Positions 41,401 to 49,314 of a DNA stretch of 64,000 nucleotides are shown here, piece by piece. A model generated the notes under the pieces. The model ran no database searches. It had not been told where the DNA came from and saw only the letters and a list, made by a program, of their open reading frames with translations. Source of the stretch: Branchiostoma belcheri (lineage: Eukaryota; Chordata; Leptocardii; Amphioxiformes; Branchiostomatidae); contig NW_017804509.1 in the NCBI RefSeq assembly GCF_001625305.1, positions 1,037,909 to 1,101,908 of the forward strand. The letters run 5' to 3'. Position 1 is the first letter of the stretch. Each line of letters starts with the position of its first letter. The position numbers and the translations under genes are program-made.

Positions 41401-44400
41401 TGTCAACAGCCGCTGCGTCGCCTAGCAACGCTCATCAGCAACAGCTGCGTTGCCAGGCAACGGCGGGAACCGCGGGAAACCCTCATCGGACCCCATGCCT
41501 ATATTAGGCAACGTGGCGGGAGAAAACGTCGCACAAAGTACAGCCGCTACCAGCCGGTTAATTAGAGAACTGAAGGGGCCCACCGGGCTGAAAGAAGAGT
41601 CCCTATTAAGGGCTTTCTACGTTTGATCACTGAAGGCTCTCGCTAAAAAAACAGTTACTCAAGCAACTGGATATGATTTTGGAAACGGTCAGACGTTTCA
41701 GAGAAATTAGAGAACTGAAGGGGCCATCGGGCTGAAAGAAAAGCCCTGCCGGCCACAAGAAGGGCTTTCTACGTTTGATCACTGAAGGCTGTGCCTGCAC
41801 TAACAGCCGGCTGCTATCACGACTGTGGATAATTATACCAACATGATTCGGCGTTAGTCCTTAGGCCACACAGACTTAATTTTCTGGATGATCCTCTGAA
41901 GACCGAATTAAAAAAAGTCCGACCCAAAAATAAAATGCTACTAAACCAAAGGAATACAAAGCTGGTATTGTGAATGTACTGAGTTATTGTTTCTTCAGGT
42001 GCAGGAGTACGGCTTCCCTGAAGTTGTCAGCCTCTGTGATTTCTGGTATGACTTGAGGAAGAGCGTTCCAATCCCTGACAGTCTGGGGAAAATAGGAGTA
42101 TCTGTAACAGTCTTTGTGAAACGGTAGAGTCTTGTAGGAATTTGGGTTGGAGTGTCGAAATTGGCACAATGCAGGAATAAGATGATTTTGCCTGGCAGAG
42201 CTACTTTGTGTTGTCTTACTTTCTGTATTAATATTAAATATTGGGAATCTGCTGGCTATTCTATTTCTAAAGGCTTTTCTTCTATTTCTTAAAGTATTTG
42301 CTAATCTAAAGACGGTTTGTTCGTTCCTTTTCTGTTATGACTGATTGCTTTTCAAAAGGAAGCAGATGATGCTGAAGTCAAATGAAATGAAAATAAAGTG
42401 AAGATGAAGCCGGCAAACTGCGGTTAGATCTGACGCGATCAAACATGGCGGCCTTCCGTATCACTGGGTACACCAGCTGACGGGGGCGTTGGGAGAATTG
42501 ACAGCTGGCGCAATGAGACATGGCAAGTGCCGACATCGCTGGTTATCGCAGTTGACGGGGATGTTGGGAGAATTGACGGATGACGCCGAGGCTGTCATAT
42601 CGTATAATATCAAACATTTTGTTTGTTTTTGATCATCAACAGGGTGCCCGGAATTCATACGAATTTTACGGAATTCATACGAATTTTACGAAATACGTAC
42701 GAATTTTACGGAATTCATATGAATTTTGCAAAATTCATACGAATTTTACGGAATTCATGCGAATTTTATGAAATATACATTTGATCCATTACCACAAACA
42801 TTCGAATTTTTCGAAATGCATACGATCCATTACCATGCAGAAACACGAATTTTCCGAAATAAATACGATCCATTACTCGGAAACATACGAATTTTACGGT
42901 ATACATAGCCTCTACCAGGTTTGAGGAGGCAGCTTGAAAGAGTAGAAATCGGCCAAATAGAGGGATAAGCATGGCAAGGGAGTTTGTCCGTTGAGAGAAC
43001 AGTTCGCCGCACCCCAAAGAAATGGAAACATACCATTCTTGCTAATTTGGTGACCTGCGCCTTCAAATGAATTTTATGGTACCCTTGATACGTTTGAATA
43101 CCGCTTTGGTTTGCGCTATGTTAGTAAAATCTCATTAACTCTCCTACATTAGCTTTCCGGAAAGGGTAACATGAAAGAGAAAACATGAAACAAAACCTGT
43201 TTAGCTGAAGGACCTGTTCGTAGCGAAAGTACGAGCGAGATTTCCCGCGGGTTTAATTTGATCAAAGCTTTTAAGGGAAACAAGCGGCGATTTAAACCAG
43301 CACCACACGCAAGGTGTTAACATCCTGAACTCGCTGTAAGAATGTCTGTCAATGCATTTTACATGTATTTAGCAGTCTTAAGAGGTGATTTTAGCATGTA
43401 TTATCAGGGATGCCAAAGAATTCACACGAATTTTACGGAATTCACACGAATTTTATGGAATTCATACGAATTTTATGGAATTCATACGAATTTTACGGAA
43501 TTCATACGAATTTTACGGAATACATACGATCCATTACTCCGAAACACACGATCCTTGCTGATTTGGTGACCTGTGCCTGGATCACCAAATTAGTAGGGAT
43601 CGCATGTTTCCGAGAAATGGATTGTATGAATTTTGAAACATTCGTATGATGTGATTATAGTACACAGCAATTTCGCCCAGGGCTAGGACGATGTGCTTTG
43701 TAATAAACCAGTTCATCTCGTCTCTCGTGTTTACCGGCTGAAATTCCCGACACAGGATATGCCTGGGGCGAGGTCGCGTTTCCGCCAGGCACTAATGTGA
43801 ACGGCTTGTGTAAAACCGGCATCAGGCTTGCGTTAGGGAAAACAAGAACAAGTCAGCTCCTGTAAAGGTCGTAAATGGGGACACCAGGGAAAATCCCACA
43901 TCTTCTGTAAAGATGGCCAAGTTGATACCAGGTAAAATGCGCGAAATTCAGTCCAGTAGATTGGCTGTTTCACAGGGCCCATACAAGCTGGTGTGTTACG
44001 CCGAAGGGCGGTCGTACCGGCTATACCGATACAGATACCGGCCAGCTCCTCGGCTCCAGGGCCAACATGCCCAACGGAAATTATAATTTATACCACAGGC
44101 CTCCCTAATTCGACCCTGGCTAACTATGGGCCAAGCATGCTATGGGTCTGGCACCTACATGTATCATTCAGGTAAGTAACAACATTGCAAAATACACAAA
44201 GGCTGGGCACGTGCAAACTGTCACATTTACAAAAGTTAAACCATGACAGCCCTATTATCACTTACTTACCTATTAACTGCGGCCGCGGCTGCGATGAGTT
44301 CCTTAACATCGTGAGAAGTGCAGTATCTACTGAACACCACCTGGGGTAACGGCAACGGCACATTATATCATCATCATCAGCATTACCATCATCATTATCA

Positions 44401-47400
44401 CCTGCAGCATCTTTATCTTCATCAGCAGCAGTAGCATTATCCTTCATCATCATAAGAAGCAGTTTTACCATCATCATCTTCTTCATCACCAGAATCATCT
44501 TCTTCATCATTACCATCATCATTACCTTCATCATCATCTTCATCATTGCCATCAGCATTACCATCAGCAGCAGCAGCATTAATACCTCCAATCATCAGCA
44601 TCATCATTACCACAACGTTACCATAACTATCATCGACAGCATCTACATCACATCTTTATCATTTCTGTGAACATCATCAACATCATCGTTATCAAGCAGT
44701 ACGTGTGATAAGACAGTCACACATCAGTGCATGGTGCTTTTATCGACTTTTATCGAGAAATCTGACTTGACTGACTCCAATGCTGATCCAAGGAAAGCCT
44801 CCAGTGTTCCAAGGTCTAATCATGTCTCTAACAGGCCAATACCTATCCGCCTACCAAATTTTATGACTATTGAGACACATTCCTGAAAAAGATTCTGGAT
44901 AAAGCAAGGTTTTGGATACGACACGAGGCGTTAACGGTCGGCCCTCACTAAATAGTTGTTAACGATCGTCCCCCACTAACAAGTTGTTAACGGTCGGTCC
45001 CCACTTGTCAGACACACACCGCCGATCTTCCTACACACGGGATCGCGGTGAATAACAAGTGTCTCTCCCGCCGCCCGTGCTAAGGCTTCGGGAAAAAAAT
45101 GTCGTGTTTCATGTTTCCCAACCGACCCTAGAAAAACTTTGCCTCCTGTGCAGGCTCCAGGCTGTTGGAAATTTTGATACAGCGTTTTGTAGAGTTTTTA
45201 AAGCGTTCTTTTAACTGCCGGCCATCCTACAACCAACTGCAGAGAGAAGGTTTCCATCCGCCCGCGTTAAAAACTCTACAAAACGCAGTATAAAAACTAC
45301 CCACCGCCCGGAGCCTTCACAGGAGGCTAAGTTTTTTCTAGGGTCTGTCGGGAAACAGAAAACACAACATGCTAGAAATGGTCGATCAGTTGGATCACTA
45401 GATATTGCCAAAGTCTGACAAAAATGAAAAAAAAAAATAATAATAATCCCTACCTACCGACCCTAATATTTTCCGGACAGAAACAGGAAACACGACATTT
45501 CCCCTCGGCCCGAACCTGTTGCGTTATTCTGCCGGGATGATCGGGCCAAGTCAGGGCGCGACTCAGACTGGCTGCCGGGATTTACGCATATTAGGGGGGC
45601 TGATACGCCATTTGGTACGAGTATTACCGGGGTTGATACGCCTTTTGTTATGGATATTACTGGGGCTGATACGCATTTTACGGGGGCTGATACTCACTTT
45701 GTTACCGTAAACAAATTGCTCTCCCAGAAAATCTACTTATCGAAGGACGGTTACAGAATTACTGGAGCAGAACTAGAATTTCATTTCGCCATTCTTCAAA
45801 CGCTGCATCTTCATTTATTTATCTTTATTCATTCATTTGATCATAGAATGGCTGGGTAGCCAATTCAGCTTGCAGAAGCATCTTTTCAATGGGTCCCACC
45901 ATACATTTACACAGGACAAGACATGGTTACATTTAGTCAAGCAACAAAAGGTGAACAGCAGTCAACTAAAATCCAATGCGCCAAAACTGCGCCATAGAAT
46001 CTACGTTCCAAATAAAAAAAGCAGGGGTAGAGGATCTAGCTGCTTTTTTATTTGGAACGTTTGGAACGTATTTGTGTGTATATTGTTGATTTTGCGATGT
46101 AGTATGTTTTAAATGTGTGTACTGTATTTTTTCCTGTACCATTTACATTTGTATTATGCCATTCTAAATGTATGTGTTTGACTTTGAGCCTTGGAAGACT
46201 AGCCCAGCAGGGCTAAAAGGTTTCGAAATAAATGAATGAATAAATAAATAAAGGAATGAATGAATGGGGGCCGAAATTCTCATATTCTCGTATATGTCTC
46301 TCCTAAATTGGAGGAATAAAGAATGGAAAGGAAAGAAAGAAACAATGAATGGGGGTTGAAATTCGGCCCGCCTGTGCAGCAAATTAAAGCCCTCAGGCCG
46401 GCGAAGCAGTGGTGTATAATAAACCTGCAGAATAATTACCCTGAGCGGATTCAAGCCCGCTTGCCGCGTGAGCCGAACCTTCAGGCATTGTGCAGGTCTC
46501 AAGCTTCACAGAGAAGCTAGAATTACATATACAGGGCCGGCAGTATTGAAGTGTTCTTGATAGTCACCGGCGTAAATGAGGTGACAGAATTACATGTAGT
46601 TCATATTCCTAATGCAGCTAGACAAACCTTCCATCAGAAAACATACATGGATCTGTTCCTTTATCCCTACTATGGCTGAAAGGCGAGTTCAATTTCTCTA
46701 ATGATAGTTTTATTTTTCTGCGTGAGCCAAACCGTTAGGCCTTGCGAGGTTCATAAGCTTCAATGAGAATCTAAAATTACAGCTGCAGAGCCGCCAGGTA
46801 GGCAGTAAATAGTTTATTATATTCATAATTGACCCAGATACACCCAACTACGAGGCCAATAACCGACCCAGATACACTCATTCTTGGTTCTTAGAACGTA
46901 TGGAGTTGATGCATGTTGTATTCAGAACCTTGCTTTTGCCAGAATCATTCTAGGGCACCGTTCTGGATAGTCCAAGTGTATCCAGAACCGTGCCTGGAGC
47001 AAATCTATGTTCTTGGATACGCAGAGACTATCCAGAACTGTGAAGGGGGTGAAGTCTGCCATCTATGATTTTTGTTTCATTTGTGTGTGTAAAAACCAAA
47101 CGGCTACAAAGAGTGTCAGGGTTTGGCTGGACGGTGCCATATTAGCTAGTTGGCCTCTGCACATACATGCGGTCAACACTTGTCGCCATGACAACGCCAA
47201 TAAACATGGCGTCGGCTCGGATATAGAGTCAACTATAAGGACACATGTATCGTGTCCTGCCTGTTGAGGTCATATATACCGTATCCTACTAGTTATCATG
47301 AGCACATATATATAATACCGTATCCTGTTATCATGAGGTCATATATATCGTATCTTACCTCTTATGACGAGGACATATATACCGTATCCTGATATTATAA

Positions 47401-48360
47401 GGACATACATACCCTATCCTACCAGTTATCATAAAGACATACATACCATATTCGACCTTTCATAAGGGCATATAAACTGTATCCCACCTGTTATCATAAG
47501 CACAAATATACCATATCTTACCTATTATCATGAGCACATATATACCGTATCTTACCTATTATCATGAGCACATATATACCGTATCCTGCCTGTTATCATG
47601 ATGATATATACCGTATCCTGTTATTATAAGGATATGCATACGTTTAAACTAAGACGTTGTTTTCAAGACATTGTTTTCAAGACGGCGTGAGACGGCTTAC
47701 CTTCTGTACTGGTTACGCAAGACACTGTTTAAACTAAGAAGATGATGCTTTGCAAGACGCTACTGGGACATCTAAGGTGTTACATGTAGATGGCTTACCT
47801 TCTGCACTGGCGACGTAAGACACTGTTTTGCAAGACGTTGTTTAAACCAAGACAACGCTTCGCAACACGTTGTTTTCAAGACGATGCTAAGACATCGCGT
47901 TAGACGGCTTACCTTCAGCACTGGTTACGTAAGACGTTGCTGTTGTTTTCAAGATGATACAGGAACATCTTAGCTTACCTTCTGCACTGGCTATGCTGTT
48001 TCGCAACACGTTGTTTTCAAGACGATAGTGTGACATCGCGTCAGATGGCTTACCTTCTGCACTGGATGTTTTTCAGGACGTCGCTTAACGAGACGCTGAA
48101 ATGTAAGACACTGCTTTGTACGACTGTTTTTCAGACGTATGTTTCTAAGACTCCGTTTCGCTGCCTACCTTCTGTGTTGTCCCGTTGACGTCCAGGTAAT
48201 ACTGCGTTAGAGATGCTTACCTTTGGACTGGCTACGTAAGACGCTGTTTTTCAAGACGAAGACGTTGTTTTTAAGACTCCGTTTTGCTGCCTACCTTCTG
48301 TGTTGTCCCGTTGACGTCCAGGTAAATTGTTCTGGGTCTGTAGGAGGCCCCCGCGCCCAT
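29439..48360 (-). CDS. PDE9A: PDE9A-type high-affinity cGMP 3',5'-cyclic phosphodiesterase (17 coding exons)
   Basis: Hydrolyses cGMP to 5'-GMP. Exons (high to low): 48360-48295, 44340-44270, 40922-40845, 40137-40094, 39897-39843, 39336-39266, 38900-38816, 38567-38507, 38130-38056, one of 37762-37676 or 37616-37530, 36779-36592, 34910-34754, 33666-33553, 33081-32977, 31845-31717, 30152-30057, 29474-29439. All phases agree and the sum is 1518 nt (505 residues plus stop). The N-terminus [19 protein letters not shown] matches human PDE9A. In the catalytic domain I place metal ligands His248 (HNFRH), His284-Asp285 (HDLDH), Asp394 (KCCDISNE) and invariant Gln445 (ATAQIGF), each eight lower than the numbers I recall for human PDE9A2, so domain spacing is intact. 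No GAF or PAS domain, as expected. Likely cytosolic or membrane-associated, depending on N-terminus. Confidence 0.95.
29515..29990 (-). repeat. 50-bp minisatellite (LINE-tail type), about 9-10 copies
   Basis: Reverse orientation of the unit at 20.28 kb, in the last PDE9A intron. Spurious ORFs in all frames ([20 protein letters not shown]). Confidence 0.93.
30057..30152 (-). CDS. PDE9A: PDE9A exon 16
   Basis: 96 nt, phase 0-0; [32 protein letters not shown]. Matches human LFPMVEEIML, YEELKRIDDAMKE. Acceptor after a poly-C tract. Confidence 0.93.
30190..30510. repeat. 30-bp minisatellite AACTCTAACTCCAGCCCTAACCCTGACTCC
   Basis: About nine copies, bracketed by exon 16 edge copies (30057-30152 and 30505-30560). 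Confidence 0.9.
30500..30990. repeat. Echoes of PDE9A exon 16 acceptor edge
   Basis: CAGTCTTCTATAGACGG-AACAACTGGG-GGCGGCACA at 30505-30545; GTGGCACAGTTGGGTGGGTT at 30632; CAGTCTTCTATGGG at 30742; GGAGTCTTCTATAAATGGGA at 30957. The first retains LFPSIEDC; the last reads VFPFIEDS. Confidence 0.78.
30685..30720. repeat. Interstitial telomere-type repeat (CCCTAA)n
   Basis: Five consecutive perfect or near-perfect CCCTAA units (TTAGGG on the other strand); degenerate copies are scattered over 30.19-30.95 and 33.9-34.7 kb. Confidence 0.75.
31168..31203 (-). CDS. PDE9A: Possible PDE9A microexon (shortened copy of exon 16)
   Basis: 36 nt, phase 0-0, acceptor TTTCTAG, donor [18 protein letters not shown]. 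It resembles the first twelve codons of exon 16 ([12 protein letters not shown]), the donor lying where exon 16 goes on. It may be a cassette or alternative exon, or a non-functional echo. Confidence 0.5.
31717..31845 (-). CDS. PDE9A: PDE9A exon 15
   Basis: 129 nt, phase 0-0; [43 protein letters not shown]. Includes the invariant Gln of the purine pocket (AQIGF). Confidence 0.96.
31892..32258. mobile_element. PIF/Harbinger-type MITE, copy 2
   Basis: Ends GGCCACACCAATTTAATTTC and AATTAAATTGGTGTGGCC; TAA target duplication at 31889-31891 and 32259-32261. Confidence 0.85.
32300..32730. mobile_element. Dispersed repeat R1, near full-length
   Basis: Contains TTTATGTTTACCGAAGGAAA, TTCTTCTCCAAACAGTGACC, GTCACCATGGTAACTAGTG and AGGAGGGATTTAGACTCCTG as in the 11.7-kb copy (opposite orientation), with a second GTTTACC/GGTAAAC pair at 32308-32345. 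Confidence 0.6.
32977..33081 (-). CDS. PDE9A: PDE9A exon 14
   Basis: 105 nt, phase 0-0; [35 protein letters not shown]. Carries the third metal-ligand Asp (CCDISNE). Its acceptor edge (CATCTTCAACTG-AAAAATA) is echoed at 33111-33130. Confidence 0.96.
33160..33280. repeat. Dispersed repeat R5 (CAGTTACTCAAGCAACTGGA)
   Basis: AAGCAACTGGATATGATTTT + GGAAACAGTCTGACGTTTCA recurs at 13798-13900 and 41645-41705. Likely part of a transposon; family not recognised. Confidence 0.55.
33553..33666 (-). CDS. PDE9A: PDE9A exon 13
   Basis: 114 nt, phase 0-0; [38 protein letters not shown]. Matches human [18 protein letters not shown]. Confidence 0.96.
33712..33775 (-). pseudogene. Partial duplicate of PDE9A exon 13 (5' half plus acceptor)
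   Basis: Repeats the acceptor and [19 protein letters not shown], then runs into GTTTGTTTG repeat without the rest of the exon or a good donor. The whole unit of about 104 bp, including AACAACAACATGATAAACAA, is duplicated. Confidence 0.88.
33890..34570. repeat. About 105-bp tandem repeat with degenerate CCCTAA
   Basis: About six copies of AACTAGATAGGCACGGTTCT + GGATACAATAGAGACTATCC + AGAACCATGCCTGATCCTAA. Diverged pieces at 46900-47045. Confidence 0.88.
34600..34676 (-). pseudogene. Partial duplicate of PDE9A exon 12 (3' half plus donor)
   Basis: Encodes [20 protein letters not shown] then QIRQ, with the same GTGAGG donor but no convincing acceptor. Only a few bases differ from the original, so the copy is young. 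Confidence 0.88.
34754..34910 (-). CDS. PDE9A: PDE9A exon 12
   Basis: 157 nt; [53 protein letters not shown], phase 0 end. Near-identical to human [20 protein letters not shown] and NHHCAVAF. Confidence 0.96.
35036..35262. mobile_element. Foldback element R2 copy
   Basis: AATGTTGTGCTTCCTGTTTC at the left and TGAAACAGGAAACACAACTT at the right, with CCCTGCAAGGGACATAAATT inside. Confidence 0.62.
35380..35660. promoter_or_regulatory. GC-rich island in PDE9A intron
   Basis: CpG-rich segment (CGCCGCCGACCGACCGGCGA) between exons 11 and 12, with no recognisable exon on either strand. Could be an internal promoter or enhancer, but an N-terminally truncated PDE9A from here would lack the zinc site. 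Confidence 0.25.
36360..36600. repeat. 22-bp minisatellite TTGTACAACACTTTCCCAATGG with exon 11 donor copy
   Basis: About eight copies of GTTGTACAACACTTTCCCAA. 36427-36473 is a second copy of the last 45 bases of exon 11, encoding [13 protein letters not shown], followed by a GTGGGT donor. Confidence 0.88.
36592..36779 (-). CDS. PDE9A: PDE9A exon 11: metal-binding core
   Basis: 188 nt; [20 protein letters not shown], ... [25 protein letters not shown] plus AC. Holds HNFRH and [10 protein letters not shown], the class I PDE zinc-site motifs. Donor GTAAGTG. Confidence 0.96.
36820..37205. repeat. Echoes of PDE9A exon 11 acceptor edge
   Basis: GTAACTCTCCTGCACACA with downstream GCT-A-GGGG recurs at 36827-36865, 36891-36930 and 37163-37200 (with TTGTTCCGGTAACTCTC), copying the first 10-15 codons and acceptor of exon 11. 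Confidence 0.7.
37530..37616 (-). CDS. PDE9A: PDE9A exon 10b (alternative of tandem pair)
   Basis: 87 nt, phase 0-0, acceptor CCGCAG, donor GTGAGT. Encodes [20 protein letters not shown] then NPIVLKRWL. The end (NPIVLKRWL) is nearer to human NPVTLRRWL than that of 10a. Fully open and intact. Confidence 0.9.
37676..37762 (-). CDS. PDE9A: PDE9A exon 10a (alternative of tandem pair)
   Basis: 87 nt, phase 0-0, acceptor CTCCTAG, donor GTGAGT. Encodes [20 protein letters not shown] then DPIAIKKWL. Equivalent to human MLSCLEHMYHDLGLV...RRWL. Only 59 nt separate it from exon 10b. Confidence 0.9.
38056..38130 (-). CDS. PDE9A: PDE9A exon 9: start of catalytic domain
   Basis: 75 nt, phase 0-0; [20 protein letters not shown] then WEPNE. 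Matches human [25 protein letters not shown]. A partial second copy of its 5' edge with acceptor lies at 38177-38250. Confidence 0.93.
38177..38320 (-). pseudogene. Partial duplicate(s) of PDE9A exon 9 acceptor edge
   Basis: 38178-38211 repeats the acceptor and first eleven codons of exon 9 ([11 protein letters not shown]), including the flanking intron to TTAATAAACAAAC. It stops before a donor, so it is not a usable exon alone. A third, worn copy (CAGGTGAGATAAACTTTGCT) begins near 38267. Confidence 0.82.
38318..38480. repeat. (CA)n microsatellite
   Basis: Dinucleotide tract with small interruptions in the PDE9A intron. Confidence 0.95.
38507..38567 (-). CDS. PDE9A: PDE9A exon 8
   Basis: 61 nt; [21 protein letters not shown], phase 0 end with donor GTAAGT. 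Variable linker before the catalytic domain. A (CA)n tract (38318-38480) begins just below the donor. Confidence 0.85.
38816..38900 (-). CDS. PDE9A: PDE9A exon 7
   Basis: 85 nt; [28 protein letters not shown] plus AA. Matches human EGLKVVEIEKCKSDIKKM. Confidence 0.9.
39266..39336 (-). CDS. PDE9A: PDE9A exon 6
   Basis: 71 nt; [21 protein letters not shown] then RVE plus A. Matches human FKINELKAEV and AVLEKRVELEG. Helical regulatory segment before the catalytic domain. Confidence 0.9.
39640..39830. repeat. 27-bp minisatellite AACCTAGCAAGTAAGTACATATTATTC
   Basis: Seven to eight copies of CCTAGCAAGTAAGTACATAT + TATTCAA next to exon 5; similar decayed CTAGCA blocks extend to 39370. Confidence 0.88.
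39843..39897 (-). CDS. PDE9A: PDE9A exon 5
   Basis: 55 nt; [18 protein letters not shown] plus AA. Matches human ELIQSVLAQVAEQFS. Good polypyrimidine acceptor and donor GTAAGA. Confidence 0.88.
40094..40137 (-). CDS. PDE9A: PDE9A exon 4
   Basis: 44 nt; [15 protein letters not shown] plus G. Corresponds to the human TPYKV segment, without the long variable exons that follow in the longest human isoform. Confidence 0.85.
40595..40850. repeat. 16-17-bp array of TGACCTTT (nuclear-receptor-type half sites)
   Basis: About thirteen TGACCT cores in units of CTCGTGACCTTTCCTAT. On the minus strand AAAGGTCACGAGA resembles the exon 3 edge GAAAGGTGAGGTCACG, where the array starts. Confidence 0.88.
40845..40922 (-). 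CDS. PDE9A: PDE9A exon 3
   Basis: 78 nt: one base plus [25 protein letters not shown] and AG. Matches human MVSIDPTMPANSER. Donor GTGAGG is the first unit of the TGACCTTT array that follows. Confidence 0.92.
41015..41095 (+). mobile_element. LINE ORF2 C-terminal fragment
   Basis: Reverse-orientation relative of the segment at 41990-42165: GGAACGCGCTTCCTCAGGTC ... GACAACTTCAAGCCGTACTC. Both ends truncated. Confidence 0.5.
41560..41800. repeat. About 130-bp tandem duplication with R5 fragment
   Basis: TAGAGAACTGAAGGGGCC ... GGGCTTTCTACGTTTGATCA occurs at 41562-41630 and 41707-41792, with an R5 piece between. Confidence 0.75.
41980..42350 (-). mobile_element. LINE 3' end (ORF2 C-terminus)
   Basis: Minus-strand translation: [20 protein letters not shown] ... 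[16 protein letters not shown], the C-terminal signature of LINE reverse transcriptase ORFs. It differs from the 4.5-kb family. Confidence 0.72.
42640..42905. repeat. Minisatellite GGAATTCATACGAATTTTAC
   Basis: About nine copies of the 18-20-bp unit; a second array at 43405-43535 has six more. Confidence 0.9.
43405..43535. repeat. Minisatellite GGAATTCATACGAATTTTAC, second array
   Basis: Same unit as at 42.64 kb, about 0.5 kb away; between the two arrays, CATACC-TTGCTAATTTGGTGACCTG-type flanks also repeat (43030 and 43555). Confidence 0.9.
43985..44035 (+). repeat. Single 50-bp LINE-tail unit
   Basis: AAGCTGGTGTGTTACGCCGA ... CGGCTATACCGATACAGATA: one isolated unit, 3 bp changed. Confidence 0.75.
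44270..44340 (-). CDS. PDE9A: PDE9A exon 2
   Basis: 71 nt: [20 protein letters not shown], then AVN plus AG. Matches human VIFSKYCNSSDIMDLF. Donor GTAAGTAAG; acceptor CCCCAG. A (CATCAT)n tract abuts the acceptor side. Confidence 0.9.
44345..44700. repeat. (CAT/ATC)n trinucleotide tract
   Basis: Long interrupted ATCATC / CAGCAG / TTCATC tract; the Met-rich ORF on the minus strand is an artefact. Confidence 0.9.
45082..45506. mobile_element. Foldback element R2 copy
   Basis: AATGTCGTGTTTCATGTTTC and GAAACAGGAAACACGACATT as inverted ends. The interior contains another inverted pair (AAACTCTACAAAACGC / GCGTTTTGTAGAGTTT), so it is nested or complex. Confidence 0.65.
45575..45705. repeat. Repeat of ATTACTGGGGCTGATACGCC
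   Basis: Four to five imperfect copies. Confidence 0.7.
45720..47260. other. Intron stretch, little recognised
   Basis: A small inverted pair ATTTGGAACG-type at 46005-46065, an (AATGAATGA)n tract at 46225-46265, a duplicated CCGCGTGAGCC-AACC block (46460 and 46720), and decayed units of the 34-kb repeat at 46900-47045. No exon seen. Confidence 0.35.
47265..47645. repeat. About 35-bp minisatellite ATATATACCGTATCCTACCT
   Basis: About ten copies with GTTATCATGAGCACAT. Confidence 0.87.
47690..48250. repeat. Irregular tandem array derived from PDE9A exon 1 donor edge
   Basis: At least six copies of GCTTACCTTCTGCACTGGC followed by TACGTAAGACGCTGTTTT variants. On the minus strand each reads CAGTGCAGAAGGTAAGC, i.e. 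the last bases of exon 1 (ACACAGAAG) plus a good donor. A longer copy with eleven exon codons lies at 48175-48197. Confidence 0.82.
48295..48360 (-). CDS. PDE9A: PDE9A exon 1
   Basis: 66 nt, 22 codons, [20 protein letters not shown] then QK, ending phase 0 with donor GTAGGC. Its 3' half plus donor is copied at 48175-48197, and shorter donor echoes form the array at 47690-48250. Confidence 0.92.
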
Positions 48361-48870
48361 CGGGAACCCAGCCGTGCAGTCTCTCCCCTGTAAAACCTTC
48401 CAGCCTCTAGAACAATCCCTGCCCTGTACAACCTTCCAGTTCTGCTCCGGCAATAAAACAACAGGTCCTTTACGTCCAGGGGAAACTTTCCTTCCGTACT
48501 GAGGCCTGTTTACCGGCAAAAACACGCAGTTCTGCTGCAGTAGTACCAATATGGAGGCTGTGTTGGGAGTAAGCGATCGGAACGGGGGTAGACAGTACAC
48601 GGGTAACGCTTTGCCGGTTACAGAGTACGCAGTAAGGTTGTTACCGGGTCCGTGGTTGCTGCTAGCGCCCTGTTGTGGTACTGAGAAGATGGAGTCAGTC
48701 CTGTTGAAGACAGCGCGGCGCGACAGGCGGGCGCGTGTTGGCGGTGTCCGCGGTCCGATCTTACCGCACCTCGTCTGGCACATTAAACCAGCTTTCCGCG
48801 TCCTCCTAACCCGGCAGTTACTGGATAACGCTCGTCCTCTTCTTCCACATGGCACGATTTTTGTTATTTT
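48361..48870 (-). promoter_or_regulatory. PDE9A 5' leader/promoter region
   Basis: The frame is open far upstream of the PDE9A ATG at 48360, but similarity to PDE9A begins exactly at MGAGAS, so the upstream part is taken as 5' leader. It includes an internal duplication of GGAAGGTTNTACAGGG (about 48370-48440) and a CpG-rich core (48690-48790). The start could be uncertain only if an alternative upstream ATG is used. Confidence 0.45.
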
Positions 48871-49314
48871 TTGGTGGTGTTTTTTTTTAGGTTAACTGGG
48901 AATTTTTGAACGCAATGCGTTTGTGGGTTATCTTGTAATGTCGGCAGAAAAAGAGGGCCGATTTCTCGTTTGATAATGACGTCACGGCAACAGGAGACGT
49001 GGCGGACGTGGTTGCCATGACGACCGGGCGCCAATTAGCTGATGTTGTGAGGATCACATGTGAGGGCGGGATGCTCGCAGTGAGCTTCTGGTTGTCTTGG
49101 ATACGCGGGGCGGGGCTAAACGGACCGGCAAACCGGCGGGGTGGGGGCAAAATTAGTTTGGAAATATAATTAAAAATACGGCATTGGTAAAACACACATC
49201 AACAAACCAGTTTTCCTGGTTTTATTGAGGTTCTTATGTTTACAGAGAGGCAGGAGGAGCGGCGCCCACGGCTGACGTCTGCCGGATGTGCGAATTAAAC
49301 ACTCGGCATGGAGC

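Noticed and set aside
48361-48855. In-frame N-terminal extension of PDE9A by about 165 codons
   Set aside because: PDE9A similarity starts exactly at MGAGASYRP; the upstream frame is compositionally odd and unlike known PDE9A N-termini. Kept as 5' leader.
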